A stretch of DNA of 64,000 nucleotides from CAWUKT01 sp964352215 (GCA_964352215.1 CAYGRE010000012.1:1-64000); one strand, 5' to 3'. Counted from the first letter of the stretch, positions 43,819 to 53,883 are shown. The notes: a model not told the origin generated them from the sequence alone. Program-made: numbers and translations.

Positions 43819-46800
43819 TTAAGGCTGTCCGCCCTGAATGATGGGTTGTCCGGGCTGGGGTGTTTCCAGTCCTGACTTCATCTGCTTGGCCATGATGTCG
43901 TACTGCTGGTTGCCTGTATCCAGGAATGCCAGTTGTGCGGCCCGGATGGCGATGTCCTTGTTGGACAGCTTCTGGGCTTCGGTAACGATGTAGGGCAAGC
44001 CATTCATGATCCGATCGTGATCGGGGAGTTTCTTCTGGTTCTTCTGGAAGTAATCCATCCATGCTTCTGCTTTGGCGATCACCCGCTCATAGTACTCAGC
44101 GGTCTTCTCTTCATTTGCGAGGCGCTGCCAAAGGCCGGCGGCAAACATAGGATAGACTACGTCGTTTCCTCGGGCATTGTCGCTGATCCTTTCTTCTACC
44201 ATGAGGAGCATTTCTGCGGCACGGTCCTGGAAGAGTTTTTGATTGGCTTCGTAGACAACGATTTCGGCACCGAGGCTATCGGCCAGGGTAGAGTCCGTGG
44301 CAATCAGGGCTTTGGTCCCAGCGATCTTCCGGGTCTCAAACTCAGCCATGTCTACAAATGCATTGGCACAGCGGAACATCATGGTGGAGAGGTTGCCGAC
44401 TATGGTCCGGCGAATGTGATCGTCCAGATAGAGATCGTCATCGTTCAGGTTGCCAAATTTGAAGGTGTCCTTCAGGAGTTCGTAAGAACGGGCTACATTG
44501 AGGCGCCCTTTCTGGCCACCACGGCTATAGGGATCGGTAGAGGCATAGAACCTGTCCCGGGGAAGTTTGGAGAGGTCGACCGGGATCACCCGGTTGGCCA
44601 AGCCTTCTACATGGAAGAAGGATTCCAAACCGATATAGCTGGATGGAGGGATGGTACTTGAGAAGTAGATGGGGCGCGGCCAACCGGCCGCCGCATTGGT
44701 CGTCATGATGTCAAGGATGACCCAGTCCTGCTTCAGCAGGTAAGTACTTTCTCCACCACCACGTACACGTACTGGCCATGACATCTCTGACTGAACATAA
44801 GGGGCGTACTCTTCAGGAACGGTCCCGTTTGCAAGTACAGCCGTTTTGTCAACCGGCAGGGTCCAGGGTTGGCCAGGCTTACGGGGGCGGGTAGAACCAC
44901 GGTCACCCAGGTAGGAAGCGGCGGGAGAAGAAATAGGCAGAGGAGGAGATTCGTTCTGCTGCTTCTTCATCTGGTTGATGTACCAGTCGGTATTCAACAG
45001 ACTCAGGTTCACCACCCGTACGTCGGAACGAACATTCTCGACTTCCTGGATGTACCAGAGTGGGAAAGTATCGTTGTCTCCGTTGGTGAAGAGGATGCCA
45101 TTCCTTTGGCAGGATTGGAGGAGGTTGTAAGCTGATTCAGGCGCAACCCTTCGGGTATTTCGCGCGTGGTCGTCCCAGTTTTGTGTACCCATCAGGATGG
45201 GTGCGGACAAACCGATTACCACGGCAAGACCGGCTGTAACCAGGGAGAAGGAGCCACTGCCAGCAGGTTGGGCACCTCCCTTGGCACCTTTCCTTTTGTC
45301 GTTGCTGCCTGAACCTCCCAGGAAGTCGTAGATGGCGATGACCGCCAATCCGACCCAGAAGGCAAAGGTTTGGAAGGATCCTGCATAAGAATAGTCACGC
45401 TCTCGAGGCTGCTGGGGGGTCTGGTTCAGGTAAAGTACAATTGCCAGTCCGGTAAAGAAGAAGAGGAGCAGGATGGAAGTCCCGTCTTTCCAGTCTTTGA
45501 TGAACAGGAATACCATACCGAGCAGGCCCAGCAGTAGTGGGATAGAATAGTAGTGGTTGCGTCCCTGGTGCTGAGACAATTCAGCCGGGAAATCATTTCT
45601 GGACAACAAACCGTCTTCCCAGCCCATGTCCTGAATATCACCGGCACGTCCGGAGAAGTTCCACATGAAGTACCGTAGGTACATGTGGCGAACCTGGTAG
45701 TCAAAGAAGTATCCCATATCATCCCCAAAGGTGACTTTGTCATCATAGGGATCATTGGGGTTGCGGCGATTGGTGACCGAGATATAATTTTTATATCCGA
45801 ATTGGCCCTTATCGTAATGAGAGGGGCTGTACATCCGTGGGAAGAAAGACTTTCCTTTCAGCCAGACAACATCCTGTTTATAGCCGGACCAGACATATCT
45901 GTCGGTGGTCCGCTCAACAGTATTTGTTTTGGGATCAATGGCAATGGTTCTGCCATCTTTCAGTTCCGTCTCGTACATCTCCCCTTCAGGGGTGGAAGGC
46001 ACCTTGAAGCCGACGGCTTCACCCCGGTCGCTTACATTCAGGCTTTTGCCATCCGCAAGCAGGTAATTGCCCCTTGGCAAGGTCCAGCCTCCACTTAGGT
46101 TGACGAAGTTTTCACGTTCGCGCTCTACGTTCCAGTCTTTGCCCATCGTACGTGGGTTCATTTGCTGCTTGTTGTAGCGGGGGCCGAAGAAGAGAGGACG
46201 GTCACCGTACTGCTCACGTTTCAGGTAGGAGATCATGGAGGCGACGGAGCTGGGATCGTTCTCATTGATCGGAGTATCGGCATTGGCCCGGATCACGATC
46301 ATCGAATAGGATGAATAACCCATGATGATGACCAGGAGTGACCAGCAACAGAGGTTGACGATTACACGCAGGTTCTTGTAGCCATTCTTAAAGAATCGGG
46401 CCCAGATTTTATCCTTGTGGGTGATGAATACCCCGCCGATCAAGAGCCCGAGGAAGAGCACCAGGAAGACAATGATTCCCGTACCCTGTGGAAGCCCCAT
46501 TCCGGAAGGATTGTAAAGCGAGGCATCCATTTCCTCATATCCGGTGAAGAACTTCTCAAAGCCCCAGGCGATCTCGACTGAGGTTTGTATAATCCCGTAT
46601 TGAATAAAGCCCAGGATGAAGACAGAGATCCCGAAGGTGACTGCCATTCCCACCAGATTGGGTTTGAACTTTTTAAAGTAGTAAACAAATGCCAGGGCGG
46701 GCACGGTCAGGAGGTTCAGCAAGTGAACCCCGATCGACAGCCCCATGATATAGGCGATGAGGATGATCCATTTCAAGTTGTCCGGTTCATCTGCCCTCGC

Positions 46801-47295
46801 TTCCCACTTAAAGATCAGCCAAATGACGATCGCGGTAAAGAATGAGGAAAGGGCATAAACTTCTGCTTCTACTGAGTTGAACCAAACCGAATCGGCAAAG
46901 GTCGCAGTCAGAGCCGCAACAGCACCGGCACCCATGATGGCCAGTAGATTGGGGAGCTTCATCTTTTCAGCACCGGGAGCAACCAGTTTGCGGGCCAGGT
47001 GTGTAACCGCCCAGAAAGTAAACAGCGCTACAAATGCACCTGAAACCGTACTGAGCATATTGACCCAGAAGGCGACAGATTCAACATTGCCAAATGAGAA
47101 CAAGGCAAAAAAGCGCCCCAGAATAAGAAAGAAAGGCGCTCCCGGGGGGTGGGGCACCTGTAATTCGTTGGAGCAGGCGATGAATTCACCACAATCCCAG
47201 AAGGAGGCTGTGGGCGCCATGGTCAAAAAGTAGACCAAAAAGGCGAACAGGAAGATCGCCCAGCCAACGATGTTGTTTACTAATTTGTAGTTCAT
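43819..47295 (-). CDS. DUF2723 glycosyltransferase family 117 protein
   Basis: A 1158-residue membrane protein. The N-terminal DUF2723 domain opens NIVGWAIFLFAFLVYFLTMA and includes SFWDCGEFIACSNELQVPHP, whose acidic/His residues resemble the active loop of PMT-type transferases. It has about 12 transmembrane helices to residue 660, then a long periplasmic C-terminal part of helical repeats. GT117 proteins are thought to add sugars from lipid carriers to secreted proteins; the acceptor is unknown here. The residues at NGDNDTFPLWYIQEVENVR are also typical. Ends in a clear terminator. Confidence 0.9.
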   Translation of the reverse strand: MNYKLVNNIVGWAIFLFAFLVYFLTMAPTASFWDCGEFIACSNELQVPHPPGAPFFLILGRFFALFSFGNVESVAFWVNMLSTVSGAFVALFTFWAVTHLARKLVAPGAEKMKLPNLLAIMGAGAVAALTATFADSVWFNSVEAEVYALSSFFTAIVIWLIFKWEARADEPDNLKWIILIAYIMGLSIGVHLLNLLTVPALAFVYYFKKFKPNLVGMAVTFGISVFILGFIQYGIIQTSVEIAWGFEKFFTGYEEMDASLYNPSGMGLPQGTGIIVFLVLFLGLLIGGVFITHKDKIWARFFKNGYKNLRVIVNLCCWSLLVIIMGYSSYSMIVIRANADTPINENDPSSVASMISYLKREQYGDRPLFFGPRYNKQQMNPRTMGKDWNVERERENFVNLSGGWTLPRGNYLLADGKSLNVSDRGEAVGFKVPSTPEGEMYETELKDGRTIAIDPKTNTVERTTDRYVWSGYKQDVVWLKGKSFFPRMYSPSHYDKGQFGYKNYISVTNRRNPNDPYDDKVTFGDDMGYFFDYQVRHMYLRYFMWNFSGRAGDIQDMGWEDGLLSRNDFPAELSQHQGRNHYYSIPLLLGLLGMVFLFIKDWKDGTSILLLFFFTGLAIVLYLNQTPQQPRERDYSYAGSFQTFAFWVGLAVIAIYDFLGGSGSNDKRKGAKGGAQPAGSGSFSLVTAGLAVVIGLSAPILMGTQNWDDHARNTRRVAPESAYNLLQSCQRNGILFTNGDNDTFPLWYIQEVENVRSDVRVVNLSLLNTDWYINQMKKQQNESPPLPISSPAASYLGDRGSTRPRKPGQPWTLPVDKTAVLANGTVPEEYAPYVQSEMSWPVRVRGGGESTYLLKQDWVILDIMTTNAAAGWPRPIYFSSTIPPSSYIGLESFFHVEGLANRVIPVDLSKLPRDRFYASTDPYSRGGQKGRLNVARSYELLKDTFKFGNLNDDDLYLDDHIRRTIVGNLSTMMFRCANAFVDMAEFETRKIAGTKALIATDSTLADSLGAEIVVYEANQKLFQDRAAEMLLMVEERISDNARGNDVVYPMFAAGLWQRLANEEKTAEYYERVIAKAEAWMDYFQKNQKKLPDHDRIMNGLPYIVTEAQKLSNKDIAIRAAQLAFLDTGNQQYDIMAKQMKSGLETPQPGQPIIQGGQP

Positions 47296-47383
47296 AACCT
47301 CAGATTTGTTCCCGGATGCCCTGTGGCACTCCTAACATTAGACCTCTAGCAAGACATTGATCTTAAACGAGGACGGGAAAGAA

Positions 47384-48406
47384 TTATTGTTGAATGAACG
47401 GATAATTCGGTGTGATATATACGTCTTCATATAACTCTTCAGGAGCTGGATAGGGGGAATTTTCAGCAAATACCACACTTTCAGCAACGAGAGCCTTGAT
47501 CCTTGTATCGATCTCTTTCATCTCTTCCTCAGTAGCAATGGCGTGCTTTTTGAGGTAAGCTTTCAGGTCAATGATCGGATCTTCTTTTTTGTATTGTTCC
47601 AGCTCTTCCTTGGTACGGTACTTGGCCGGGTCAGACATGGAGTGTCCTTTGTAGCGGTAGGTTTTAATCTCAAGGAAAACGGGTCCATGACCGGGGGTAC
47701 GTACCAAATCTGCAGCCTTCTTCGCGTTCTCGTACATTTCGAAAACACTCATGCCGTCAACCTGCCAGGCTGGCATTTCATAAGCGCAGGCCAGTTTGTA
47801 GAGTTCGGTGACATTCGAAGTACGCTCTACGGAGGTACCCATGGCGTATTCATTGTTCTCTACCATATAGAGAACCGGAAGCCTCCAGGTCATGGCCAGG
47901 TTGAAGGCCTCGTGGAAAGCACCCTGGCGAATGGCGCCATCACCGAAAATACAGACACAAATTTTGTCTTCTTTGCGGTACTTGTTGGCGAATGCGACTC
48001 CGGCACCCAGGGGGATTTGCCCCCCGACAATACCGTGTCCACCCAGCATATTGTGCTCTTTGGAGAACATGTGCATCGATCCACCTTTGCCCTTGGAGCA
48101 GCCAGTGGCTTTACCGTACATTTCAGCCATTACCTGGTTGGCAGAGATGCCCCTGGTAAGTGCAAGACCGTGGTCACGGTAAGCTGTGATGACCTGATCG
48201 TCCTTGCGGATGGCTGCTTCAAGTCCGGATGAAACTGCTTCCTGACCTATATAGAGATGGCAAAAGCCTTTGATCTTTTGCTGCATGTACATTTGGCTGG
48301 ATTTCTCCTCGAATCTCCTTTGCAACAGCATCTCCTCGTACCAGTGCATCAACAATTCCTCGCTGTAAGGCTGCTTTTCTTTCGTTTCAGTCTTAGATTT
48401 TGCCAT
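47384..48406 (-). CDS. pdhA: Pyruvate dehydrogenase E1 component, alpha subunit
   Basis: A 340-residue E1-alpha. The TPP/Mg motif begins GDGAIRQGAFHEAFNLA at residue 155 and closes with the conserved Asn in ENNEYAMGTSV. The phosphorylation-loop-like region YKGHSMSDPAKYRTKEE follows. It would decarboxylate pyruvate with a beta subunit (pdhB), which is not in this window. Upstream is a 178-base gap without a gene, so pdhA appears monocistronic. Downstream is the DUF2723 gene after 88 bases. Confidence 0.94.
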   Translation of the reverse strand: MAKSKTETKEKQPYSEELLMHWYEEMLLQRRFEEKSSQMYMQQKIKGFCHLYIGQEAVSSGLEAAIRKDDQVITAYRDHGLALTRGISANQVMAEMYGKATGCSKGKGGSMHMFSKEHNMLGGHGIVGGQIPLGAGVAFANKYRKEDKICVCIFGDGAIRQGAFHEAFNLAMTWRLPVLYMVENNEYAMGTSVERTSNVTELYKLACAYEMPAWQVDGMSVFEMYENAKKAADLVRTPGHGPVFLEIKTYRYKGHSMSDPAKYRTKEELEQYKKEDPIIDLKAYLKKHAIATEEEMKEIDTRIKALVAESVVFAENSPYPAPEELYEDVYITPNYPFIQQ

Positions 48407-48584
48407 TTAACCAGATTATATGACGGATTTACCCATTAGAGAACCGGCAAATTAATCAAAAATCTTAAAACTAACCTAGCTGAAGGCCAATGCTTTTTAA
48501 TTCAACTTTTCAGGGGGAAATGAAAATCTGGCGGTTCTGGATTTGGGGCCTAGAAGTCAGCTGGGATGTATTCGAGAGCTTCCC

Positions 48585-48956
48585 CTATTTCAAAAGTGTA
48601 GCCATCCATTGACCCAGCCAGATTCCACCCAGGCAGATCACAACCGATAAACCGATATAAAGAATGGCAAGGCCCGTCTTTTCGTCCTGAAAGAGGTTCA
48701 GGGATTCATGGCTAAAGGTCGAAAAGGTGCTGAAGCCGCCGCAAAACCCGGTCATTACCCCCAATTGTACGGTGCGTGACATTTCGAAACGTTGGAGGAG
48801 CAAGCCGGCAAAAAATCCGAGGACGATACAGGCGAGTAAATTGGCAGCCAGGGTTCCAATCGGAAATCCATTTTCAGAAAACCCTAACCAGCGGCCAAGG
48901 CCAAACCTGGCCAGGCTCCCCAAGCCTCCACCGATGAATATGGCGATCAGATCCAT
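48585..48956 (-). CDS. crcB: Fluoride efflux channel CrcB/FluC
   Basis: A 123-residue, four-helix fluoride channel protein. The signature GFCGGFSTFSTFS is at about 70-82; the conserved Asn is in TLAANLLACIVLG, and GGGLGSLARFGLGRWLG opens the protein. It functions as an antiparallel dimer and exports fluoride. Its ATG shares a base with the stop of the exported-protein gene upstream, which is itself coupled to gpmI. No fluoride riboswitch is seen, because the gene sits inside an operon. Confidence 0.93.
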   Translation of the reverse strand: MDLIAIFIGGGLGSLARFGLGRWLGFSENGFPIGTLAANLLACIVLGFFAGLLLQRFEMSRTVQLGVMTGFCGGFSTFSTFSHESLNLFQDEKTGLAILYIGLSVVICLGGIWLGQWMATLLK

Positions 48957-49615
48957 CAGTCGGTCAGTCGGCCTTTGATGAGCGTATGTACACCGTCTTG
49001 TGCCACCGGGTCAGTCTCTGTTTCGATCTTGTGCTTTTCATAACGGCCTTCTTCGTCGAACCAGACTTCTATGGTGACCTTCAGGTAATAGAGCATATTG
49101 TCTTTGAGAATCCGGGATTGGGCATAACGGAGCTTTCCTGAGGGGTCCAATTTGAATTCCTGGCCTTGGAGAGGGGTATCGTTTACATTGTCACTTTTGA
49201 TCAACGCGGTGAATCCACTTTTACCTTCGCTGATGTCGAAATAGTCAACAATGTAGCGGTTGGAAGCATCGTATTCGAAGAGAAAATCAAACTCTTCTGT
49301 GCCCGGATTGCTGCGAAGGTCCCCGTCTACGGAGACAAAAACTCCGGTCCGGCAATCCAGGCGGTAGCTTTTGGTCTGAGGGCTGTCCGGTGAATCTCCT
49401 CCCAGGTCATACACTGACTTTTCCCAAATCTTACCTTCCTGGCAACTGTTTCCCAATTGTTCCCAGAAGAGCTGCTCGTACTTGGTTGCAGACTGGGCCT
49501 GGACTATGGTCGGCACGAAAATCAGCACCAGAGAAAGCACCAGGAACACGCTGCGAAAGCCTTTCTTAAGTCGGTTTCGGGAAAATCGGAAAATAGTCAA
49601 CGGGGAATATTTCAT
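48956..49615 (-). CDS. Exported protein of unknown function between gpmI and fluC
   Basis: A 219-residue protein with a long basic signal peptide (RNRLKKGFRSVFLVLSLVLIFVPTIVQAQ). The mature part has two or more Cys (GNSCQEGKIWEKSVYDLGG, then RLDCRTGVFVSVDGDL) and predicted beta strands. No recognised domain; a periplasmic soluble protein is likely. Its start overlaps the gpmI stop by 4 bases, and its stop overlaps the fluC start, giving a tightly coupled three-gene operon. Confidence 0.75.
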   Translation of the reverse strand: MKYSPLTIFRFSRNRLKKGFRSVFLVLSLVLIFVPTIVQAQSATKYEQLFWEQLGNSCQEGKIWEKSVYDLGGDSPDSPQTKSYRLDCRTGVFVSVDGDLRSNPGTEEFDFLFEYDASNRYIVDYFDISEGKSGFTALIKSDNVNDTPLQGQEFKLDPSGKLRYAQSRILKDNMLYYLKVTIEVWFDEEGRYEKHKIETETDPVAQDGVHTLIKGRLTD

Positions 49616-51141
49616 GAAATCAGAACATTACCGGTCATAGCCGCCGGGATTTCTATGCCCATCAGGTCCAGGATGGTAGGGGCAAGATCTCCGAGCTTCC
49701 CTGATTTTAACTGCCAATCCCGTTTTTCGTTCGAATGCAGGATCAGTGGCACCAGGGAGGTGGTATGGGCGGTATGGGCCGAGCCATCAGGATTCCTCAG
49801 CTTATCTGCATTGCCGTGGTCAGCGGTGACCAGCACCGTATAGCCATTTTCCAGGGCTGCTTCGACTACTTGTCGGGTGCATGCATCAACGGTTTCGCAG
49901 GCTTTGACCGCGGCTTCCCATACGCCGGTATGTCCGACCATGTCGGGGTTGGCAAAGTTCAGGCAGACGAAGTCGGCATCTCCTTTTTGCAACTCGGGGA
50001 TGATCTTGTCCCTGATCTCATACGCGCTCATCTCTGGTTGGAGGTCGTAGGTAGCGACTTTGGGAGAGGGGCACATGATGCGGGATTCTCCGGGAAAAGG
50101 CTCTTCGCGGCCTCCATTGAAGAAGAAGGTCACGTGGGGGTATTTCTCTGTTTCCGCAATGCGAATCTGTTGTTTTCCGGCCAGGCTCAGTACTTCTCCC
50201 AAACCCTCAGAAATGTCTGCTTTGTCAAACAGTACTTCTACCCGCTCAAAAGTGTCGTCGTACCGGGTCATGGTGAAGTAGGCCAGGTTCATGCGCTGGG
50301 TGCCTTCTTCCGGAAAATTCTTTTGGGTGAGCATGGTGGTGAGCTGACGTCCCCGGTCGGTGCGGAAATTGTAAAATAGAACCGCGTCTCCTTCCTGAAT
50401 GATTCCGACAGGCTTTCCATTTTCGACGATCACCCTGGGCTCGATGAATTCATCGGTAATGCCGGCATCGTAAGAAGCCTGAATGGCTGCTTCGGCAGAT
50501 TCGAATGCGTCTCCCTCTCCCTTGGTGAGCAAGCGGTATGACTTGGCGATCCGGTCCCATTTCTGGTTCCTGTCCATGCTGTAATAGCGGCCGATCACAG
50601 ATGCGATCTTGCCAATCCCGACTTCAGTTGCGTAGGCCTCCACCTGGCGAACATATTCCAGGCCACCATTGGGGTCGGTGTCCCGGCCATCGGTGAAAAC
50701 ATGAATGTAAACCGGAGGAAGGTTTTCGTGTTGGGACAGGGCCTTCAGGATACCCTGAAGATGGAGAATATGTGAATGCACGCCTCCGTCGCTGAGCAAA
50801 CCCAGTAAGTGAATGGGTTTTTGCTTTGCCTTGGCGTATCCGACCAATTGGCGAAAGTTGGTATTGGCGCCGAAACTGCCATCGGTCAGGGCCTTGGAAA
50901 TCCGCACCAACTCCTGGTAGACTATCCGGCCGGCACCGATGTTCATGTGGCCGACTTCGGAGTTGCCCATCTGCCCGGCGGGCAGCCCGACCGCTTCTTC
51001 AGAAGCCTCCAGGGTGGAATGGGGGCGCGATAAAAGTGACTGGTCGTAAAAGGGTGTATTGGCGGCATCAATCGCAGAAACAGTGGGATCCACAGGGATT
51101 CCCCAACCGTCCATGATGATGAGAATTACTTTTCTGCTCAT
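49612..51141 (-). CDS. gpmI: 2,3-bisphosphoglycerate-independent phosphoglycerate mutase
   Basis: A 509-residue alkaline-phosphatase-fold mutase, of normal length, interconverting 3- and 2-phosphoglycerate with Mn ions. IIMDGWGIP opens it, the phosphorylated Ser61 lies in GQMGNSEVGHMNIGAGR, FTDGRDTDPNG holds one set of substrate contacts, and VTADHGNADKL carries metal ligands near the C-terminus. First gene of an operon with an exported protein and FluC. Confidence 0.96.
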   Translation of the reverse strand: MSRKVILIIMDGWGIPVDPTVSAIDAANTPFYDQSLLSRPHSTLEASEEAVGLPAGQMGNSEVGHMNIGAGRIVYQELVRISKALTDGSFGANTNFRQLVGYAKAKQKPIHLLGLLSDGGVHSHILHLQGILKALSQHENLPPVYIHVFTDGRDTDPNGGLEYVRQVEAYATEVGIGKIASVIGRYYSMDRNQKWDRIAKSYRLLTKGEGDAFESAEAAIQASYDAGITDEFIEPRVIVENGKPVGIIQEGDAVLFYNFRTDRGRQLTTMLTQKNFPEEGTQRMNLAYFTMTRYDDTFERVEVLFDKADISEGLGEVLSLAGKQQIRIAETEKYPHVTFFFNGGREEPFPGESRIMCPSPKVATYDLQPEMSAYEIRDKIIPELQKGDADFVCLNFANPDMVGHTGVWEAAVKACETVDACTRQVVEAALENGYTVLVTADHGNADKLRNPDGSAHTAHTTSLVPLILHSNEKRDWQLKSGKLGDLAPTILDLMGIEIPAAMTGNVLIS

Positions 51142-51318
51142 GGCTGCAAAGGTAATCGAATTTAGATCATTTTACCCGCCCAGGTTGACATAGGCTGTCA
51201 AGGTCGGGCCGTATATTTATATAGAAGGATGGGGGAAAAGAGACCTCGAAAGTCGCCCCCTAAACCTTTGTCGTTCATTGAAACAAGCTCAATTAACCAA
51301 AACTAAACCATCAATTTT

Positions 51319-52107
51319 ATGGGACAATTTTCAATCAGAGGCGTGGAGCCTTGGATCCTCAAGCGTATCATGACAAATCTGAACCGTTTTGAAACCGTTA
51401 CGGAACTTTCCAAAGCGGTGCGGGACAATCCCTCAAATGGATCTGGATATGACATTGGGGAAAAGGTTGCTCAACGTATTCTTGACCGCCGTTCTGAATT
51501 GCCCTGTGATCAGTTTACCAGCATCGGTCAGTTGAAAGCGGTTGCCGGTCTGGGAGATGACAAATTTCAGGACCTGGTGTATACTTTCGGAAATCCTGCA
51601 GCGGAACTTTTCCGCGCCGAGATGTACGACCGCATCATCGGCTACAATTGGAACCTGGCCTTTCACCGGGTGCAATTTGAGGACCAGGATGAATTCCTGG
51701 CGCTGGTGGATGACATGGCCGGTTTCCGGGAGTGGATGGTGTACACGGTAGCTGAGTTGGCTGAAAAGCGGACCGGCAACTGTGAGCTGTTCGAAAGGAT
51801 CACCGCTCAGATCGCTTCTTCCTGCATTCAGGAGTATACCAATGGTGATGTGGCCGCCTATGCTTTTGCTTTGTGGTTTTACCGCTTCGATCAGGACAAC
51901 TGGTTCACTTTTGAGGCGGTACGCCAAGTAGCTGCCGATTACCTGGACTATTTCACCAATCCTATGGAGCGCACGGAATTGCGGATGTTTTACGGATTCC
52001 AGAATCAGGGCCTCTTGGCCCAGCCCGTCACCATCACCGGCTTGCCCGTGGTTGTGAACTATGCGGAAAAGGCAATTACGATCTGGTCAGCGGAGCTGAT
52101 CGACTAA
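51319..52107 (+). CDS. Hypothetical protein with a helix-hairpin-helix-like segment
   Basis: A 262-residue soluble protein with no signal peptide. Residues about 45-85 (GEKVAQRILDRRSELPCDQF, then TSIGQLKAVAGLGDDKFQDL) look like a ComEA-type helix-hairpin-helix in which LKAVAGLGD matches the hairpin. The C-terminal 170 residues are helical and acidic with no recognised family. DNA binding is only suggested. Its stop codon directly abuts four 20-bp repeat units and then a terminator. Convergent with the histidine kinase. Confidence 0.7.
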   Translation: MGQFSIRGVEPWILKRIMTNLNRFETVTELSKAVRDNPSNGSGYDIGEKVAQRILDRRSELPCDQFTSIGQLKAVAGLGDDKFQDLVYTFGNPAAELFRAEMYDRIIGYNWNLAFHRVQFEDQDEFLALVDDMAGFREWMVYTVAELAEKRTGNCELFERITAQIASSCIQEYTNGDVAAYAFALWFYRFDQDNWFTFEAVRQVAADYLDYFTNPMERTELRMFYGFQNQGLLAQPVTITGLPVVVNYAEKAITIWSAELID

Positions 52108-52187
52108 TTCTGCAACCAGAGAATTAACTCTGCAACCAGAGAATCATTCCTGGTATCAGTGAATTAATTCTGTAGTCATGAAATCTA
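52108..52187. repeat. Four 20-bp tandem repeat units directly after a stop codon
   Basis: Four consecutive 20-base units start at 52108, 52128, 52148 and 52168, with consensus TTCTGCAACCAGAGAATTAA; the first two are nearly identical and the last two more diverged. The first unit begins at the base after the TAA stop. Confidence 0.85.
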
Positions 52188-52188
52188 A

Positions 52189-52226
52189 ATCCCGGGGTGA
52201 TCACTTGATCGCTTCGGGATCTTTTT
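52189..52226 (+). terminator. Rho-independent terminator after the 51319 gene
   Basis: The stem ATCCCGGGG/CTTCGGGAT (imperfect) is followed by CTTTTTTGG. It lies just after the 20-bp repeats and overlaps the end of the convergent histidine kinase gene. Confidence 0.65.
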
Positions 52227-53643
52227 TGGTACGGGGGATAGGTTGATCGCCTTCCTCAACCAGGTAAGGAGGGAAGGTGAGGACAAATCTGGACCAGGAA
52301 CCGTGCTCACTTTCTGCCACGATCTGGCCTCCGATCCGGGCCATTGCTTTTTGTGCGATGTACAGACCCAGACCACTTCCTTTGGATTTCTCCGTGCCTT
52401 TCGCAAACATTTTGAAAATATCCGAGATAGCTCTTGGGTGAATACCTTGCCCCATATCTTCGACCAGGATATGCAAACCATCGGCATTCAGTTGTTCACT
52501 TATTTTGATCCGAGCCTTGGTCTGTTCATCCCGCTTGTACTGAATTGCATTGGTGATAACCACCTCAAAAACTTTCTTCAGCATGAACTGATCTGCATCG
52601 ATGATCCACTTCCTGCTCAGGACAATATTTAATTCAGGTGCATCGTAACCATGCTCTTCTTCGAGATCACGGGTATACTTGCCAAAAAGCGTATGCAGGC
52701 GTACCGGTCTTTTATCAATTTCCCGGTTGTTGACCTGTGAGACCTTGAGCAAATCCTGGAGCATAATGTCCATGCCACTGGCTGTCACTTCGATATTTTT
52801 TAGATAGGAATTGCGCTCCTCCTCTGAATCAGCGATTTGAACAATATTGGCCAGCCCCAGGATTCTTACCAGAGGACGTCTGAGTGCATGGGAAGATTCA
52901 TAGAGGAAAGTGTCTAATTCCTCGTTGGTCAATTGCAGGCTCTGGGTCCGCGTCTCGATCTTGGCTTCCAGCTCCCGGTTGACGGCCACGATTTCTTCAT
53001 TCTTCCGCTGCAATTCGGTCTGCTGCTCTTTGACTTCCCAATGAACCCGTTCCAGTTCTTCCAGAGCCCTGGCCTTGACGCGCTCATTTCCAATGATGGC
53101 TACAAACCCAAATACCAGGTATCCAGCCAGGGCGAGGAAGTTGACCATTGGAATATGCTTCCGGTCAAATGCTCCGGGAAGAGAAATTTCAAAATAATAA
53201 AGCAGATAAAGTGCGGTGAGTAGCAAAATGGCCATAACCGACCAAAAGACTGCCGATCGGACATTGACCATCATCACAGCGGCCAGGGGAACGATCAGAA
53301 TCCAGGTTGCGATCGTAGTTTCAATCCCGTAGGTGGTCAGGGTGAAAGCGGCAAAGAAGATGAAAGAGGAAGCGGCAAAGAAATTACCGGCCAGATCAGT
53401 ATTCTTCTCTTTGTTCAGCAGGTAAATACAAACCAGCGCACTCAAAACACCATAAATGCAGATGATTACCCCGGCTGTGTGGGAGATGAGGAGGTACAGG
53501 ACCAGATAGGCCAGGGACAGCAGGATGACCGTAATACAGGAAAATACAATCAGCTTCCCTTTCCGGTGGCTGTCCAACTCTCCCTTCAATGCCTGAGGGA
53601 CAAGTCGGTCTATGGAATTACGTAGAGAGCTTAAAATGCCCAT
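52201..53643 (-). CDS. Membrane sensor histidine kinase
   Basis: A 480-residue kinase. The N-terminal part has about six transmembrane helices (residues 30-185) with no periplasmic sensor domain. A long coiled coil follows (about 190-240, LQRKNEEIVAVNRELEAKI). The H box reads LYESSHALRRPLVRILGLA with phospho-acceptor His252, a variant of the usual SHxLRxP. The ATPase domain has N box VVITNAIQYKR, G1 box EDMGQGIHP and GSGLGLYIAQKA. No response regulator is adjacent, so it is an orphan kinase here. Confidence 0.9.
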   Translation of the reverse strand: MGILSSLRNSIDRLVPQALKGELDSHRKGKLIVFSCITVILLSLAYLVLYLLISHTAGVIICIYGVLSALVCIYLLNKEKNTDLAGNFFAASSFIFFAAFTLTTYGIETTIATWILIVPLAAVMMVNVRSAVFWSVMAILLLTALYLLYYFEISLPGAFDRKHIPMVNFLALAGYLVFGFVAIIGNERVKARALEELERVHWEVKEQQTELQRKNEEIVAVNRELEAKIETRTQSLQLTNEELDTFLYESSHALRRPLVRILGLANIVQIADSEEERNSYLKNIEVTASGMDIMLQDLLKVSQVNNREIDKRPVRLHTLFGKYTRDLEEEHGYDAPELNIVLSRKWIIDADQFMLKKVFEVVITNAIQYKRDEQTKARIKISEQLNADGLHILVEDMGQGIHPRAISDIFKMFAKGTEKSKGSGLGLYIAQKAMARIGGQIVAESEHGSWSRFVLTFPPYLVEEGDQPIPRTKKDPEAIK

Positions 53644-53883
53644 TTAAGATTTTTCTTTACCCATCCAATTGGTCGCTCCTGTAATCGTTGATCGAAGGTA
53701 CACGCCAAAGGCTTCTGTTTACGCTGAACCAATTTACAATCTAGTAAATTATTCTTCGAAATTCAGGCAAGATTATAGATGTTTTTGGAATGGTATTTGC
53801 GAGGTGTTTATTGGATTTCTCATTGTCGGAAATGGGAAAAAACTTTAACTTACAATCTTCAATTTATAGAAACGCATCGAACA

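Noticed and set aside
48950..49000. Fluoride riboswitch before fluC
   Set aside because: The fluC start overlaps the upstream gene's stop, leaving no leader, and no riboswitch-like fold is visible.
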